Below, piece by piece: positions 1-9,033 of a stretch of 58,380 nt of DNA. Source of the DNA: Chitinophaga pinensis (GTDB taxonomy: Bacteria > Bacteroidota > Bacteroidia > UKL13-3). The notes under the pieces were generated by a model. It searched no databases. It had not been told where the DNA came from and saw nothing but the letters and a program-made list of their open reading frames with translations. Where the stretch lies: assembly GCA_945898275.1 (NCBI GenBank), contig CAMDHZ010000018.1:1-58380 (forward strand), given 5' to 3'. A program made the position numbers and the translations under genes. Each line of letters opens with the position of its first letter. Position 1 is the first letter of the stretch.

Positions 1-1154
1 AACTTGCTTTCGCAGGTTTCACTAAATAGTTCATCAATCAATTTTCCTTTCCCCATGCTTGGTTCGGTATGTATATTTAATTTTTGACAAACAGACCTTA
101 TTGCTTCTTCATCCATCTGACTTACATCAAATCCAGTGTAATCAAGAATGGCTTCAAATATTGAAATTCGTTTGAAAGGTGCTTTGAACTCAATTTGATT
201 TTCGCCCAATTGAACGCTAGTTGTGCCATGTAATTCCATTGCTACCTTTTCTAACATTCGTTCAGTAAAATCCATCATCCAATAATAATCCTTGTAGGCC
301 ACATAGAATTCAAGAATAGTAAATTCAGGATTATGGGTTCTATCCATTCCTTCATTTCTAAAATTGCGCGAGAATTCATAAACCCAATCAAATCCGCCTA
401 CAATTAGTCTTTTTAGATAAAGTTCATTTGCAATTCTTAAATAGAAAGGTATGTCTAAAGCATTATGATGAGTAATGAATGGGCGCGCTGCTGCACCACC
501 TGGGATATTTTGCAAAACAGGCGTATCCACTTCCATGGCGCCATGATCATTTAAAAAATCTCTAATTGAGCGAATGATTTGTGTGCGTTTGCGGAAAGTA
601 TCTTTTACATGCGGGTTAACAATAAGGTCGGCATAACGCTGACGATACCTAAACTCAGGGTCTGTTACAGCATCAAAGGTTTCACCTTCTTTTTCTTTAA
701 CAATTGGCAAAGGCCTTAATGCTTTTGAAAGAATTGATAACTCGTTGGCATGAATTGATACTTCTCCAGTTTTAGTTATAAATATAAAACCTTTAATGCC
801 TATGATATCACCTATATCTAATAATTTCTTAAATACAACATCATAAAGCGATTTATCCTCATTTGGGCAAATATCATCTCTTCTAACATAAACCTGCACT
901 TTACCTAAATCATCTTGGATTACCACAAATGCTGCTTTTCCCATGTCTCTAACACCCATAACACGGCCTGCAATTGCAATTTCCTTCCACTTTTGATTTT
1001 CCTTATCGGCTTCAAAATTCGACTTAATGTCGGTTGCAGTAATATTTACAGGAAAAGCTTCAGCTGGATAAGGATTAATCCCCATCTCTTGAAGCTCTAT
1101 TAATTTTTGACGACGCAGCCTTTCAGGCTCACTTAAATGTAATTGATTTTCCAT
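1..1154 (-). CDS. lysS: Lysyl-tRNA synthetase, class II (3' part missing)
   Basis: This enzyme charges tRNA-Lys with lysine in the cytoplasm. The reading frame runs off the left edge, so about 384 N-terminal codons are present, starting at an ATG at 1152-1154. In my translation an OB-fold anticodon-binding domain spans about residues 55-150 (IAGRVMGVRDMGKAAF). Class II motif 1 follows at about 188-213 (TQIIRSIRDFLNDHGAMEVD) and motif 2 at about 260-280 (FSRNFRNEGMDRTHNPEFT). Motif 3 and the C-terminus lie outside the window. A TAnnTTTG promoter element lies 10-17 nt before the start, so the gene probably has its own promoter, although a receiver gene sits 42 nt upstream on the same strand. 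Confidence 0.95.
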   Translation of the reverse strand, partial: MENQLHLSEPERLRRQKLIELQEMGINPYPAEAFPVNITATDIKSNFEADKENQKWKEIAIAGRVMGVRDMGKAAFVVIQDDLGKVQVYVRRDDICPNEDKSLYDVVFKKLLDIGDIIGIKGFIFITKTGEVSIHANELSILSKALRPLPIVKEKEGETFDAVTDPEFRYRQRYADLIVNPHVKDTFRKRTQIIRSIRDFLNDHGAMEVDTPVLQNIPGGAAARPFITHHNALDIPFYLRIANELYLKRLIVGGFDWVYEFSRNFRNEGMDRTHNPEFTILEFYVAYKDYYWMMDFTERMLEKVAMELHGTTSVQLGENQIEFKAPFKRISIFEAILDYTGFDVSQMDEEAIRSVCQKLNIHTEPSMGKGKLIDELFSETCESK

Positions 1155-1163
1155 AAAGAGCCG

Positions 1164-1171
1164 CAAAAGTA
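1164..1171 (-). promoter_or_regulatory. Bacteroidota -7 promoter element for lysS
   Basis: TACTTTTG fits the Bacteroidota -7 consensus TAnnTTTG. TTTA lies 19 nt upstream, close to the -33 consensus TTTG. The lysS ATG begins only 9 nt downstream, so the leader would be very short. Confidence 0.5.
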
Positions 1172-1196
1172 AGCGAAGCAAAGGAGAACTTAAAAA

Positions 1197-1556
1197 TTAA
1201 ACTTTTTCTAGCTCAGTTCGCGTAATTCGTGAATTCAAAGGTTTTACAATAAAACCTTCTACACAATCATATGCTAAGGCTCTTTCTTTGTCGGTTGGAT
1301 CAATAGAGGAGGTTAGGATAACAATCTTAGATTTATTAGGAAAGTGCTGATATTGATGCAAAAACTGCCATCCATTGATATGTGGCAAGTCTATATCTAA
1401 AAAAATTAGGTCTGGTGTATTCTCTTTTAAATAATTAAGGGCCTGCCCAGCTTCTAAGAACTCAGTAACATCAGAGCCCGGGTGGGTTTTCTCAATAAAC
1501 TTTTGATTTACATAATTATTAATAGGATCATCATCGAGTAATAAAATCTTCTTCAT
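1197..1556 (-). CDS. Single-domain response regulator (CheY-like receiver)
   Basis: A 119-residue protein consisting only of a receiver domain, so it acts by phosphorylation-dependent protein contact rather than by DNA binding. The acidic pocket is D8-D10 (LLLDDDP), the phosphoacceptor is D54 (IFLDIDLP), the switch residue is T82 (ILTSS) and the conserved lysine is K105 (IVKPL), so all key residues are present. Single receivers of this type are common in Bacteroidota, usually beside or responding to hybrid kinases. No kinase is adjacent here. The gene is followed 42 nt later by lysS and is preceded by a good promoter. Confidence 0.9.
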   Translation of the reverse strand: MKKILLLDDDPINNYVNQKFIEKTHPGSDVTEFLEAGQALNYLKENTPDLIFLDIDLPHINGWQFLHQYQHFPNKSKIVILTSSIDPTDKERALAYDCVEGFIVKPLNSRITRTELEKV

Positions 1557-1572
1557 AAGCGATAGGATTACT

Positions 1573-1602
1573 CAAATTTATTAATTCATACTTAAAAATC
1601 AA
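1573..1602 (-). promoter_or_regulatory. Promoter of the CheY-like gene
   Basis: On the minus strand TTG is followed after 19 nt by TAAATTTG. This matches the TTTG-N19-21-TAnnTTTG housekeeping promoter of Bacteroidota. The ATG lies 17 nt beyond the -7 element. Confidence 0.65.
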
Positions 1603-1606
1603 GAAA

Positions 1607-1636
1607 AGAGCCGAGACTCCTAGGAATCTCGGCTCA
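1607..1636 (-). terminator. Rho-independent terminator after the first LruC gene
   Basis: A near-perfect stem pairs GAGCCGAGA with TCTCGGCTC around a short loop, flanked by a T-rich tract on the minus strand. It lies just past the stop of the LruC gene and before the promoter of the receiver gene. Confidence 0.8.
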
Positions 1637-1656
1637 AAAAAAATCTCTTTTAAGAA

Positions 1657-3669
1657 TTATGGTTTTCTATAAATCTTAGCATTGTTTCTATTTCCACTTT
1701 GGTTTTTATACCAATCTGGGAATTGAACACCCCCACTTTGCACCCAAGTTGCAAATTTTAAATGAGCATGAATAATCTGTTCTCTTTCTAATGGATATTC
1801 AAAAGTCTCAGGAATTGAAATGGCGAAAGGTAAACCATTTGCAGTTTTGTAATAGATACCAGCAACAGGGTTTGTTGCATCTGATTTTGTTCCTAAAATG
1901 CTTGCATTTACTAAAGAGCTAGGCATTTTTCCTGGTAAATGAACTTCAAATCCTCTTCCCTTTCCAGTTTCATTAATATAGATAAATGGATTAAAGGTTC
2001 CTAGTGTTGTGGCTTCAGGGTTTGTTAAAGTTATTTTTGCAATAAGCGTATCTGTTTCAACAAAAGATTTTCCTTCCATGGTATTATAAGTACCAATAAG
2101 TGCTTTTGAATTATTAAAAACTTTAAAAATCGCTTCATTTGCTTCGGCTTCAAGACCAATTATAGTAGTACCTTCCTTGATAGTAACATTGCTACGATTA
2201 AAAGGAAATGCTACTGAAAATCCATTTTTAAATGAGCCACCTGCTGCTCTTAATTTGTATTTAGCATTAAGATCTTTTATTTCATTGTTTCCATTGGTCA
2301 CTGCATGGTACTGATAATCTACCACTACATCATTCAAATCATAGTCGCCTTTGCTTGGCCATAAATCTTCAAATGCAACAGTAGCCATGGTAGATTGTGA
2401 AGGGTAATAAATATTGAATGCCCTTGCTGGATCATTAGGATATTCATCATAAGTATCACTTACACCATCGTCATCTGCATCATTTGAAGGCGTAACAGGT
2501 GGAATATTGGTAGTTTGAATTGCTTTTACAGGATTTGCTGTAGCATAAATAATTACATCGTTAAAGTCATTATCAGAGCTCATGCTCGGCATTCTATTTA
2601 TGTCTTCAAATCCAATTAAAAACCTTTGGGTTGGGTTATCATACAACAACACCACATGTTCTTGTAAAGCAGGATTAGTCTCTGGATTCATAGATTTTAT
2701 AGAGGTGTATAAACCATAACCATTTCCTACCTTTGAGCCATTCCAACCATTGGCCGCAATTGCAAATCCTATAGCAGTGTCGGCACCAAATCTGCCTATA
2801 TATACTTTATTTCCAGAGTTAAGTCCACCTCCACTGCCACTGTAAGAAGCATTAGGAAAAATTGCAATAAATGAATCCACCTGCGAAATACTAGTTGGTT
2901 TATTATTTTTATTGTAAATAAAATAGAATAAACTGTTGGTATAACCAGCTCCTTCATGCACAAAAGTTATCCAAACATCACATTGCTCTTTCAGAATTAG
3001 ATTTTTCTCTGCATTACTAGTTAGGTACTCAGGTTTAAACTGAGGCACAGATTGTCTTTCTGGCAAAGAGGTATTTATATCCGCTAAGAAATTTGCACTA
3101 ATCACATCATTGGTAGGCATTAAATAATTTGGAATACCTACACCAGTTGAGAAGGAACCTAATCTAAAAGAAAATTTATTAGCATTTTTACCTAAAGGTG
3201 CTACAGACCTATTTAAATTAACATCTGCTGTTGTAATTCTTTGTGGATTCCTACCACCAAACACAACCACACCTTTGCCAGATTCCAAATTCATGATAAC
3301 ATTGTTAGGTAAACCGATGTAGTCTGTATTTACAATTACTTGCTTAACATCTAAAGGCATTTCGCGCTTAACTAGCATTTTTCCAGTAGCATCTGTGCTT
3401 CCAGTATAAATAATTTTACCGCCTTCTTCAGGTGTGTTATCCATAATATCTACTCTAATGCCAGCAAGAGGTTGATCAGCATTGTTAAATAAGGAAACTG
3501 AAAACTCAACTGGCTTCGAAGTTTCATAATTAAAATTAGGAGGTGCAACTATTTCATTAATGTCTGAAATAGTTGTTAGTGGGGGTTGGAATTCTTCTTC
3601 CTTAGTAGTTGTTTTTTTGCAGGCAGCTAAAGATAAACCTAGCATTAAAATTAAAATATACTTTTTCAT
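1657..3669 (-). CDS. LruC domain lipoprotein (copy 1)
   Basis: A 670-residue predicted lipoprotein: the signal peptide ends in a lipobox (LSLAAC, Cys17), followed by KKTTTKEEE. The acidic run after Cys resembles the surface-export signal of Bacteroidota lipoproteins. After an Ig-like N-terminal part (about residues 45-150) comes a DUF4114-like segment ending near FLIGFEDINR and DNDFNDVIIYATANP (about 350-385). Next is a calcium-type Asp stretch (DADDDGVSDTYDEYPND, about 397-413). The LruC domain follows to about residue 655, with its typical VAFEDLWPSKGDYDLNDVV. The role is unknown; the family is a cell-surface type. It is closely similar along its whole length to the next gene, showing a tandem duplication. 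Confidence 0.85.
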   Translation of the reverse strand: MKKYILILMLGLSLAACKKTTTKEEEFQPPLTTISDINEIVAPPNFNYETSKPVEFSVSLFNNADQPLAGIRVDIMDNTPEEGGKIIYTGSTDATGKMLVKREMPLDVKQVIVNTDYIGLPNNVIMNLESGKGVVVFGGRNPQRITTADVNLNRSVAPLGKNANKFSFRLGSFSTGVGIPNYLMPTNDVISANFLADINTSLPERQSVPQFKPEYLTSNAEKNLILKEQCDVWITFVHEGAGYTNSLFYFIYNKNNKPTSISQVDSFIAIFPNASYSGSGGGLNSGNKVYIGRFGADTAIGFAIAANGWNGSKVGNGYGLYTSIKSMNPETNPALQEHVVLLYDNPTQRFLIGFEDINRMPSMSSDNDFNDVIIYATANPVKAIQTTNIPPVTPSNDADDDGVSDTYDEYPNDPARAFNIYYPSQSTMATVAFEDLWPSKGDYDLNDVVVDYQYHAVTNGNNEIKDLNAKYKLRAAGGSFKNGFSVAFPFNRSNVTIKEGTTIIGLEAEANEAIFKVFNNSKALIGTYNTMEGKSFVETDTLIAKITLTNPEATTLGTFNPFIYINETGKGRGFEVHLPGKMPSSLVNASILGTKSDATNPVAGIYYKTANGLPFAISIPETFEYPLEREQIIHAHLKFATWVQSGGVQFPDWYKNQSGNRNNAKIYRKP

Positions 3670-3815
3670 TGTTTGGTGTTTTCACTAGAATTACAAACTA
3701 GTTGCCAAAATACAATAAACTCATTATCTTATATTTAAAAATATTCAAACGTTCATGTTTGAACCTTTTTGAAACACATTCCCATTTTGAGTTAAGATGC
3801 TTTTTATTACAAAAA

Positions 3816-3849
3816 AAACAGCCATGCTTCTTTTGAAACATGGCTGTTT
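3816..3849 (-). terminator. Rho-independent terminator between the two LruC genes
   Basis: An 11-bp perfect stem (AAACAGCCATG / CATGGCTGTTT) with a 12-nt loop is followed on the minus strand by a T tract. It lies just downstream of LruC copy 2, so the two copies are separate transcription units. Confidence 0.85.
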
Positions 3850-3878
3850 GTATAGATTAAGATTGCCTCTTTATTTAA

Positions 3879-5888
3879 TTATGGCTTTGTATAGATTTTA
3901 CTATTATTTCTATACCCATTTTTAATTTTATACCAATCTGAAAATTGCGATCCACCACTTTGAACCCAAGTGGCAAACTTTAGGTGGGCAAAAATAATTT
4001 GTTCCTTTTCGTAAGGATATTCAAATTTCTCAGGTACCGAAATTGCGAAAGGTAATCCATTTGCAGTTTTATAATAAACACCTGCAGCTGGGTTAGTTGC
4101 ATCGGCATTTGTTCCTAAAATTGAGTTATTAACGAGAGAAGTTGGGACTTTCCCAGGCAAATGAACTTCATACCCTCTTCCCTTTCCAACTTCATTAATG
4201 TAAATAAATGGATTGAACACGCCCAAACCAACTTCAATTGGTGTGGTTAAAGTTAACTTAGCAAAAATGGTATCAGTTTCAATAAATGCTTTTGCAGGAA
4301 GGGTATTATAAGTATTTATTAAGGTCTTTGAATTAGCAAAGACATTTAGAATTGCTTCAGTTGTGCCAGATTCAAGTCCAATGATTGTTGACCCTTGCTT
4401 CACAATTATGTTGTTCCTATTAAAAGGTAGCATTACTGAAAAGCCATTTTGAAAACTTCCACCTGCAGCTCTTAGTTTGTATTTGGCATTTAAATCAACA
4501 ATTTTATTGGTTCCATTAGTAACTGCATGATAATTATAATCTACAACCATATCATTCAAATCGTAATCACCTTTACTTGGCCATAAGTCTTCAAAGGCAA
4601 CTGTTGCCATGCCATTTTGTGATGGGTAGTAAACATTAAAAGCACGTGCTGCGTCATTTGGATACTCATCATATTCGTCATTAACGCCATCATCATCTGT
4701 ATCTTGGGAAGGTGTAGTTGGTAAAATATTGGTTGTTTCAATTGCCTTAACCGGATTTGCAGTTGCATAAATAATTGCGTCATTAAAATCATTGTCAGAA
4801 CCTTGATCTCTATTGATATCTTCAAAACCAATTAAAAATCTTTGTGTAGGGTTATCATACAACAAAACAACGTGTTCTTTATTGGCTGGATTTGTTTCTG
4901 GGTTCATTGAACTGATAGAGGTGTATATGCCAGCACCAGCAGTTGGTGTTGTTCCATTCCAAGCATTGGCTGCTAAGGCAAAACCAATTGCTGTATCTGC
5001 ACCAAATCTGCCAATATAAACTTTGTTTCCAGAGTTCATTCCTCCCCCACTGCCACTGTAAGAAGCATTAGGAAAGATTGTTATGAAAGAGTCGATTTGA
5101 GTAATTGAAGTAGGTTTATTGTTCTTATTATATACAAAGTAAAACAAAGAATTTTTGTATCCAGCTCCCTCATGTACAAAAGTAATCCAAACATCACATT
5201 GCTCTTTCAAAATTAAATTTCTCTCTATTCCAGGATTTAAATATTCAGGGTTATGTTTAGGAACAGGTAAATATTCGGGCAAAGAAGCATTAACATCATC
5301 TAAAAATGCACTACTAATGACATCATTTGTTGGCAATAAATAAAGCGGCACACCACCATTTGACCCAGTAGTAAATCTTCCTAATTTGTAAGAATATCTA
5401 GCTGGATTCTTGCCTAATGGAGCAGTTGGATAAATTTTATCTGCATTGGCTGTTGTAATTCTTTGCGGATTTCTACCTCCAATGGTAACAGAACCTTTGC
5501 CAGACTCAATTGGTAAAATTACATTATTAGGCAAACCAATATAATCGGTATTAACGATAACCTCTTTCATATCTAAAGGCAACTCACGTTTTACAATTAA
5601 TTTGCCTTGTTCATTGGTACTTCCTGTGTACAAAATAACACCTCCATCTTCAGGAGCTTTGTCCATAATATCGACCCTAACTCCACCTATTCCTAAATCT
5701 TCATTACTTAATAAAGTAACTGAAAATTCAGCAATTTTAGATGTTTCATAGTTAAAACCTGGAGGCGCAATTAACTGATTGATATCAGTAATTTCGGTCG
5801 GGGTAGTGTTCTCGTCCTGTGGATTGCTGTTCTTTTTACAAGCAATTAAGGACAGGGCAGTTGCGATGTATATTATTGTCTTTTTCAT
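3879..5888 (-). CDS. LruC domain lipoprotein (copy 2)
   Basis: A 669-residue paralogue of the neighbouring gene with the same layout: lipobox at Cys17 (ALSLIAC), an acidic stretch soon after (NPQDEN), an Ig-like N-terminal region, a DUF4114-like part (FLIGFEDINR, DNDFNDAIIYATANP), an Asp-rich DTDDDGVNDEYDEYPND segment, and a C-terminal LruC domain with the same VAFEDLWPSKGDYDLND core. The copies differ most in the N-terminal 45 residues and in the middle segment around residues 160-220, where copy 2 has a short insertion (TTGSNGGVP). I infer outer-membrane surface exposure. Function is not known. Confidence 0.85.
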   Translation of the reverse strand: MKKTIIYIATALSLIACKKNSNPQDENTTPTEITDINQLIAPPGFNYETSKIAEFSVTLLSNEDLGIGGVRVDIMDKAPEDGGVILYTGSTNEQGKLIVKRELPLDMKEVIVNTDYIGLPNNVILPIESGKGSVTIGGRNPQRITTANADKIYPTAPLGKNPARYSYKLGRFTTGSNGGVPLYLLPTNDVISSAFLDDVNASLPEYLPVPKHNPEYLNPGIERNLILKEQCDVWITFVHEGAGYKNSLFYFVYNKNNKPTSITQIDSFITIFPNASYSGSGGGMNSGNKVYIGRFGADTAIGFALAANAWNGTTPTAGAGIYTSISSMNPETNPANKEHVVLLYDNPTQRFLIGFEDINRDQGSDNDFNDAIIYATANPVKAIETTNILPTTPSQDTDDDGVNDEYDEYPNDAARAFNVYYPSQNGMATVAFEDLWPSKGDYDLNDMVVDYNYHAVTNGTNKIVDLNAKYKLRAAGGSFQNGFSVMLPFNRNNIIVKQGSTIIGLESGTTEAILNVFANSKTLINTYNTLPAKAFIETDTIFAKLTLTTPIEVGLGVFNPFIYINEVGKGRGYEVHLPGKVPTSLVNNSILGTNADATNPAAGVYYKTANGLPFAISVPEKFEYPYEKEQIIFAHLKFATWVQSGGSQFSDWYKIKNGYRNNSKIYTKP

Positions 5889-6006
5889 ATTTTTAATTCA
5901 CCTTTTCAAAGTATACTCCAAACTCCATACCATTGATTATCTTTAACTTATCAAATTATCTAACCCTTTTTTATTCTCAAAAAAAGTCCAAATTCCCGAT
6001 TTGAAT

Positions 6007-7491
6007 CTATTCGATTTGGTTCAAACCAGCCTTAGCTTTTTGTTTGATACTATCCTCGTAATCGTAATCTTTAAAAGCACTCACTTCATTAAAATAATCC
6101 TTTGCCAAATTTACATAACCCATTTGTTTGTAAATAAGCCCTAATTGCAAGCAAGCATTTGGTTTAAAATAAGTATTTATTGTTTCACCAACCACCAAAC
6201 ATTCCTTATACATTTTTAGCGATTCAGCAATATTATTCATCTCGTGATAAACCCTAGCCAATCTGTAATAATACTCAGTTTTCTGGTAATTACTTGTCAA
6301 ATTCTTAACATCAACTTGTTTAAGCTCATGGAGCGCCTGCTCAAAATAGCCACCATCAAAAAGAAACCTAGCCTTTAATAAGTTCTTATTTAAATAAATT
6401 TTTTGATGCAAATCTGCATTCACTAATTTTTGCTCTGAACCTAAATGGGCCTGCAATTTTTCGGACATGCTTTTATAAAGTAAATACTTTTCGGTATCGT
6501 TTTGAACCAAAGAAATCCATGAAAGCTTTTGATAGGCTTCCTTAATTGAACCTTTGCTTTCACTTGTATAAATATACTTCTTATACCAAATGGAGGCATC
6601 AAAATTCAATTGGTGTAATAAAAACTCTCCCTTCAAAAAATTTAGATATGGGAGTTGTTCATAATCTTGGCTTTTAGGACGGTTTTCTAAAGCGGCTAAA
6701 GCCTCTTTGTTATGTCCAGATTTGCCTGCTACAAAGGCAGTAACATATGCTTGCATTAAATTAGTCTCTATATTTTGAGCATAATCTTTATAAAAGGTCC
6801 AAGCCTTTTGTTTGTCGGCAAAATTAAATTGAATCAAGGTCAAATAAATCGAAGCTTGTTGCTGTTCAATCATTGGTTCAAACCGACTTTTAGAAAGATA
6901 CAACTCAATTTTACTAATCCCGCCAGCAATGGTGCCTTTTAAACCCAAAGCACTAATTATCCAATGATATTGTGAAGGCATGCTTCCTATCATTGCCTCT
7001 AAAGCACCGAGTTCTTTTAAATTGGAAAGGAAAGTTGGGAATTTCTTTTGGTTTTCAGAAAGCACCAAATAGGCTGAACGAAAACCACTTGCTGCCTCTA
7101 TGTATTTATTAAAAGCCCCAGAAACAATGGCTTTCATTAAAAGTGCGCTGCCTTTTGAATAGTTCTTTTGGGGCGATGAGTTTGGTAAAAGTTGATTAAC
7201 TTTTAGAAAGTTTTCATATGCTACATTAAACGCAACCAAATATTTTTCGTCAAGATGCACTAAAACCTTATAATAGGAAGTATAAAGTTGTAAAAAATCT
7301 ATGGTAGCATTTTTTTTATCACTAATCTTTAGTTTGGCTAGCTGCTCTTTCGCAAATTGAAGTCGAAGCTCACAAATAGCCTTTTGAATTTCTAAATGTT
7401 CAGGTTTATGCGCAAAATAAATTTCATCTTTGGCTCGTGCAAATAGCAAATTTGCAACACAAACGAAAAAGATAAAGATTGAACTTCTCAC
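6007..7491 (-). CDS. Secreted tetratricopeptide-repeat protein, function unknown
   Basis: A 494-residue protein with an N-terminal signal peptide (SIFIFFVCVANLLFARA) and helical repeats throughout. TPR-like units are clearest at the C-terminus (YYYRLARVYHEMNNIAESLKMYKE and ACLQLGLIYKQMGYVNLAKDYFNE). It should act as a protein-protein scaffold in the periplasm or at the outer membrane. The start is a GTG directly after TAACTTTACAAA; there is no nearby ATG. Two copies of the GGTTTGAACC repeat lie inside it, one at the last codons (GLNQIE) and one at about residue 204 (RFEPMI). It has its own terminator-bounded upstream limit and is not obviously in an operon. Confidence 0.75.
   Translation of the reverse strand: MRSSIFIFFVCVANLLFARAKDEIYFAHKPEHLEIQKAICELRLQFAKEQLAKLKISDKKNATIDFLQLYTSYYKVLVHLDEKYLVAFNVAYENFLKVNQLLPNSSPQKNYSKGSALLMKAIVSGAFNKYIEAASGFRSAYLVLSENQKKFPTFLSNLKELGALEAMIGSMPSQYHWIISALGLKGTIAGGISKIELYLSKSRFEPMIEQQQASIYLTLIQFNFADKQKAWTFYKDYAQNIETNLMQAYVTAFVAGKSGHNKEALAALENRPKSQDYEQLPYLNFLKGEFLLHQLNFDASIWYKKYIYTSESKGSIKEAYQKLSWISLVQNDTEKYLLYKSMSEKLQAHLGSEQKLVNADLHQKIYLNKNLLKARFLFDGGYFEQALHELKQVDVKNLTSNYQKTEYYYRLARVYHEMNNIAESLKMYKECLVVGETINTYFKPNACLQLGLIYKQMGYVNLAKDYFNEVSAFKDYDYEDSIKQKAKAGLNQIE
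6018..6027 (+). repeat. GGTTCAAACC dispersed repeat, copy 1
   Basis: Exact copy inside the end of the TPR gene, read there as Gly-Leu-Asn. Confidence 0.85.
6875..6884 (+). repeat. GGTTCAAACC dispersed repeat, copy 2
   Basis: Exact copy in the middle of the TPR gene, read in a different phase from copy 1 (Arg-Phe-Glu-Pro). Confidence 0.85.
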
Positions 7492-7520
7492 TTTGTAAAG
7501 TTAGAAGTTTCTTTAAAAAA

Positions 7521-7542
7521 AAAGCTGTCCTAAGACAGCTTT
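7521..7542 (-). terminator. Rho-independent terminator after the zinc-ribbon gene or leader of the TPR gene
   Basis: A perfect 9-bp stem (AAAGCTGTC / GACAGCTTT) with a CTAA loop and A/T tracts on both sides. It lies directly downstream of the zinc-ribbon gene stop and 30 nt before the TPR gene start. Confidence 0.85.
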
Positions 7543-7545
7543 TTT

Positions 7546-8310
7546 TTAAATTTTTGATTCTTCAACAACTTCTTCGGCAAGTTGTGCATCCGTGAGCACT
7601 CGTCCGCAATTTTCGCATACTATGATTTTCTTGCGTTGCTTAATATCACTTTGGCGTTGTGGTGGAATTCCAGCATAACAGCCACTGCAACTTTCTCTTT
7701 CAATGGTTGCAACCCCGATGCCATTTTTTACACTCTTTCTAATTCTATCGTAAGAATGTACCAATCTTTCATCTGCTACTTTAACAGCATTTGCGCGTAC
7801 TTTTAACAATTCATCTTCCTCTTTTTGAGTTTCTTCAACGATATTGCTAAGTTCAGACTTTTTAGTTTGTAAGTCTACTTTTCTGCCCTCTAACTCAAGT
7901 TTAGAAGCTTCAATAGCTTGTTTCTTTTGCTCAATGTCAAATTGAGTATTTTTTATACGCTTCTCAAGCGCTTGTTGCTCTAAACCTTGGATTTCAATTT
8001 CCTTGTTTAGCGCATCAAACTCTCTATTATTTTTAACGTTCTCAAGCTGCTTTTCATATTTTTTTGAAAGAGCTTTTGAGTCTGTAATTTTTGATTTATT
8101 AGCTGAAATTGACTCTTCCATTCGCTTAACCTCAGCCAAAATATTATTTAACCTGGTTTCATACCCTATGATTTCATCCTCCAAGTCGCTCACCTCCATG
8201 GGTAATTCGCCTCTCACTGCAGTTAATTTGTCAATTTTACTGTCGATGAGCTGTAGCTTATAAAGCGCCCTCAATTTTTGTTCTATGCTAGTCTCTGTTG
8301 CTCCTGCCAT
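7546..8310 (-). CDS. Coiled-coil C4 zinc-ribbon protein (CT398/FlgZ-type family)
   Basis: A 254-residue cytoplasmic protein: about residues 10-190 are a long charged coiled coil with heptad patterns, and the C-terminus is a four-cysteine zinc ribbon (CSGC about 25 residues before CENC). This layout matches the family that includes chlamydial CT398 and Helicobacter HP0958, which act as regulatory or chaperone-like adaptors. In Bacteroidota the gene is frequently found next to nif3, as here with one small divergent gene between. The exact partner is unknown. The ATG start follows a typical AT-rich spacer and gives the family's usual length. Confidence 0.85.
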   Translation of the reverse strand: MAGATETSIEQKLRALYKLQLIDSKIDKLTAVRGELPMEVSDLEDEIIGYETRLNNILAEVKRMEESISANKSKITDSKALSKKYEKQLENVKNNREFDALNKEIEIQGLEQQALEKRIKNTQFDIEQKKQAIEASKLELEGRKVDLQTKKSELSNIVEETQKEEDELLKVRANAVKVADERLVHSYDRIRKSVKNGIGVATIERESCSGCYAGIPPQRQSDIKQRKKIIVCENCGRVLTDAQLAEEVVEESKI

Positions 8311-8535
8311 ATTGCTTTACCTAAAGTAATTAATTGGATTTGTATTTTTTCCCGATAAAAGGATTGCAAAAGTAGGAATTTTTTTGAGAATCAACTCACT
8401 TGTTTAGATTTAGTTAATTTAAAAGGCTTATAAACAAAAAATTATTTTAAATTAATCAATTTATATCCATAAAGTTAACAAACTTTTCCTTTTTTAAGAA
8501 ACATTCTATAACATTGTTTATACAAAAAAAATATA

Positions 8536-8967
8536 ATGAAAAATTTATTTAAATTAACCCTTGCTTTATTAGTTGTGTTTCTTTTCGCATGTAAAAAAGA
8601 TGAAAATACTAATAAAACCACTAGCACTAAAGACCTTATTACTGCAGGTGCTTGGAAAGTAACTGGCTACAGTTCATCAGCAACTGATCCTCTTACCGTT
8701 TCTGTTATAAAAGGATGGAATGATGACCTAAAAGCCGGTGAATTGTTTGTAACATACAGTTCAAATGGCAGCTATATGTACAGTGATAGTTCAGAATTTG
8801 GAACCTGGGAATTATCTGGAGACAAAACAATCATTTTTGAAAAAGGTACCGCTGACGAACTTACCTCAACCATTGATAATATTACCACAAACAGCCTTGT
8901 AATCACCTACCCTTGGGAAATGAGCGACTCTTTAACTGTAAATGTTACAGAAACAGCTTCAAAATAA
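8536..8967 (+). CDS. Small lipocalin-like lipoprotein
   Basis: A 143-residue predicted lipoprotein with lipobox VFLFAC (Cys19) followed by KKDEN, a good match to the lysine-plus-acidic surface-export signal of Bacteroidota. The body has the lipocalin-like pattern: a start such as LITAGAWKVTGY, then repeated beta strands with SNGSYMYSDSSEFGTWELSGDKTIIF. Such proteins are common, unassigned lipoproteins, possibly binding a small hydrophobic ligand. The gene is monocistronic: a 225-bp spacer lies upstream and a strong terminator directly follows. It is inserted between genes of the opposite strand. Confidence 0.75.
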   Translation: MKNLFKLTLALLVVFLFACKKDENTNKTTSTKDLITAGAWKVTGYSSSATDPLTVSVIKGWNDDLKAGELFVTYSSNGSYMYSDSSEFGTWELSGDKTIIFEKGTADELTSTIDNITTNSLVITYPWEMSDSLTVNVTETASK

Positions 8968-8987
8968 TCTAAACTATATTAACTTTT

Positions 8988-9020
8988 AAAAGGCTGCTTC
9001 TAAACTAGAGGCAGCCTTTT
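8988..9020. terminator. Bidirectional terminator between convergent genes
   Basis: A 14-bp stem (AAAAGGCTGCTTCT / AGAGGCAGCCTTTT, one wobble pair) with a 5-nt loop, A-rich before and T-rich after. It serves the lipocalin-like gene on the plus strand and the lipoprotein-glycosyltransferase-nif3 unit on the minus strand. Confidence 0.85.
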
Positions 9021-9033
9021 TTATTTAACCCAT

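Noticed and set aside
4556-4831. 91-codon minus-strand frame inside LruC copy 2
   Set aside because: A shadow of the LruC gene in another frame; low-complexity Met/Gln-rich product.
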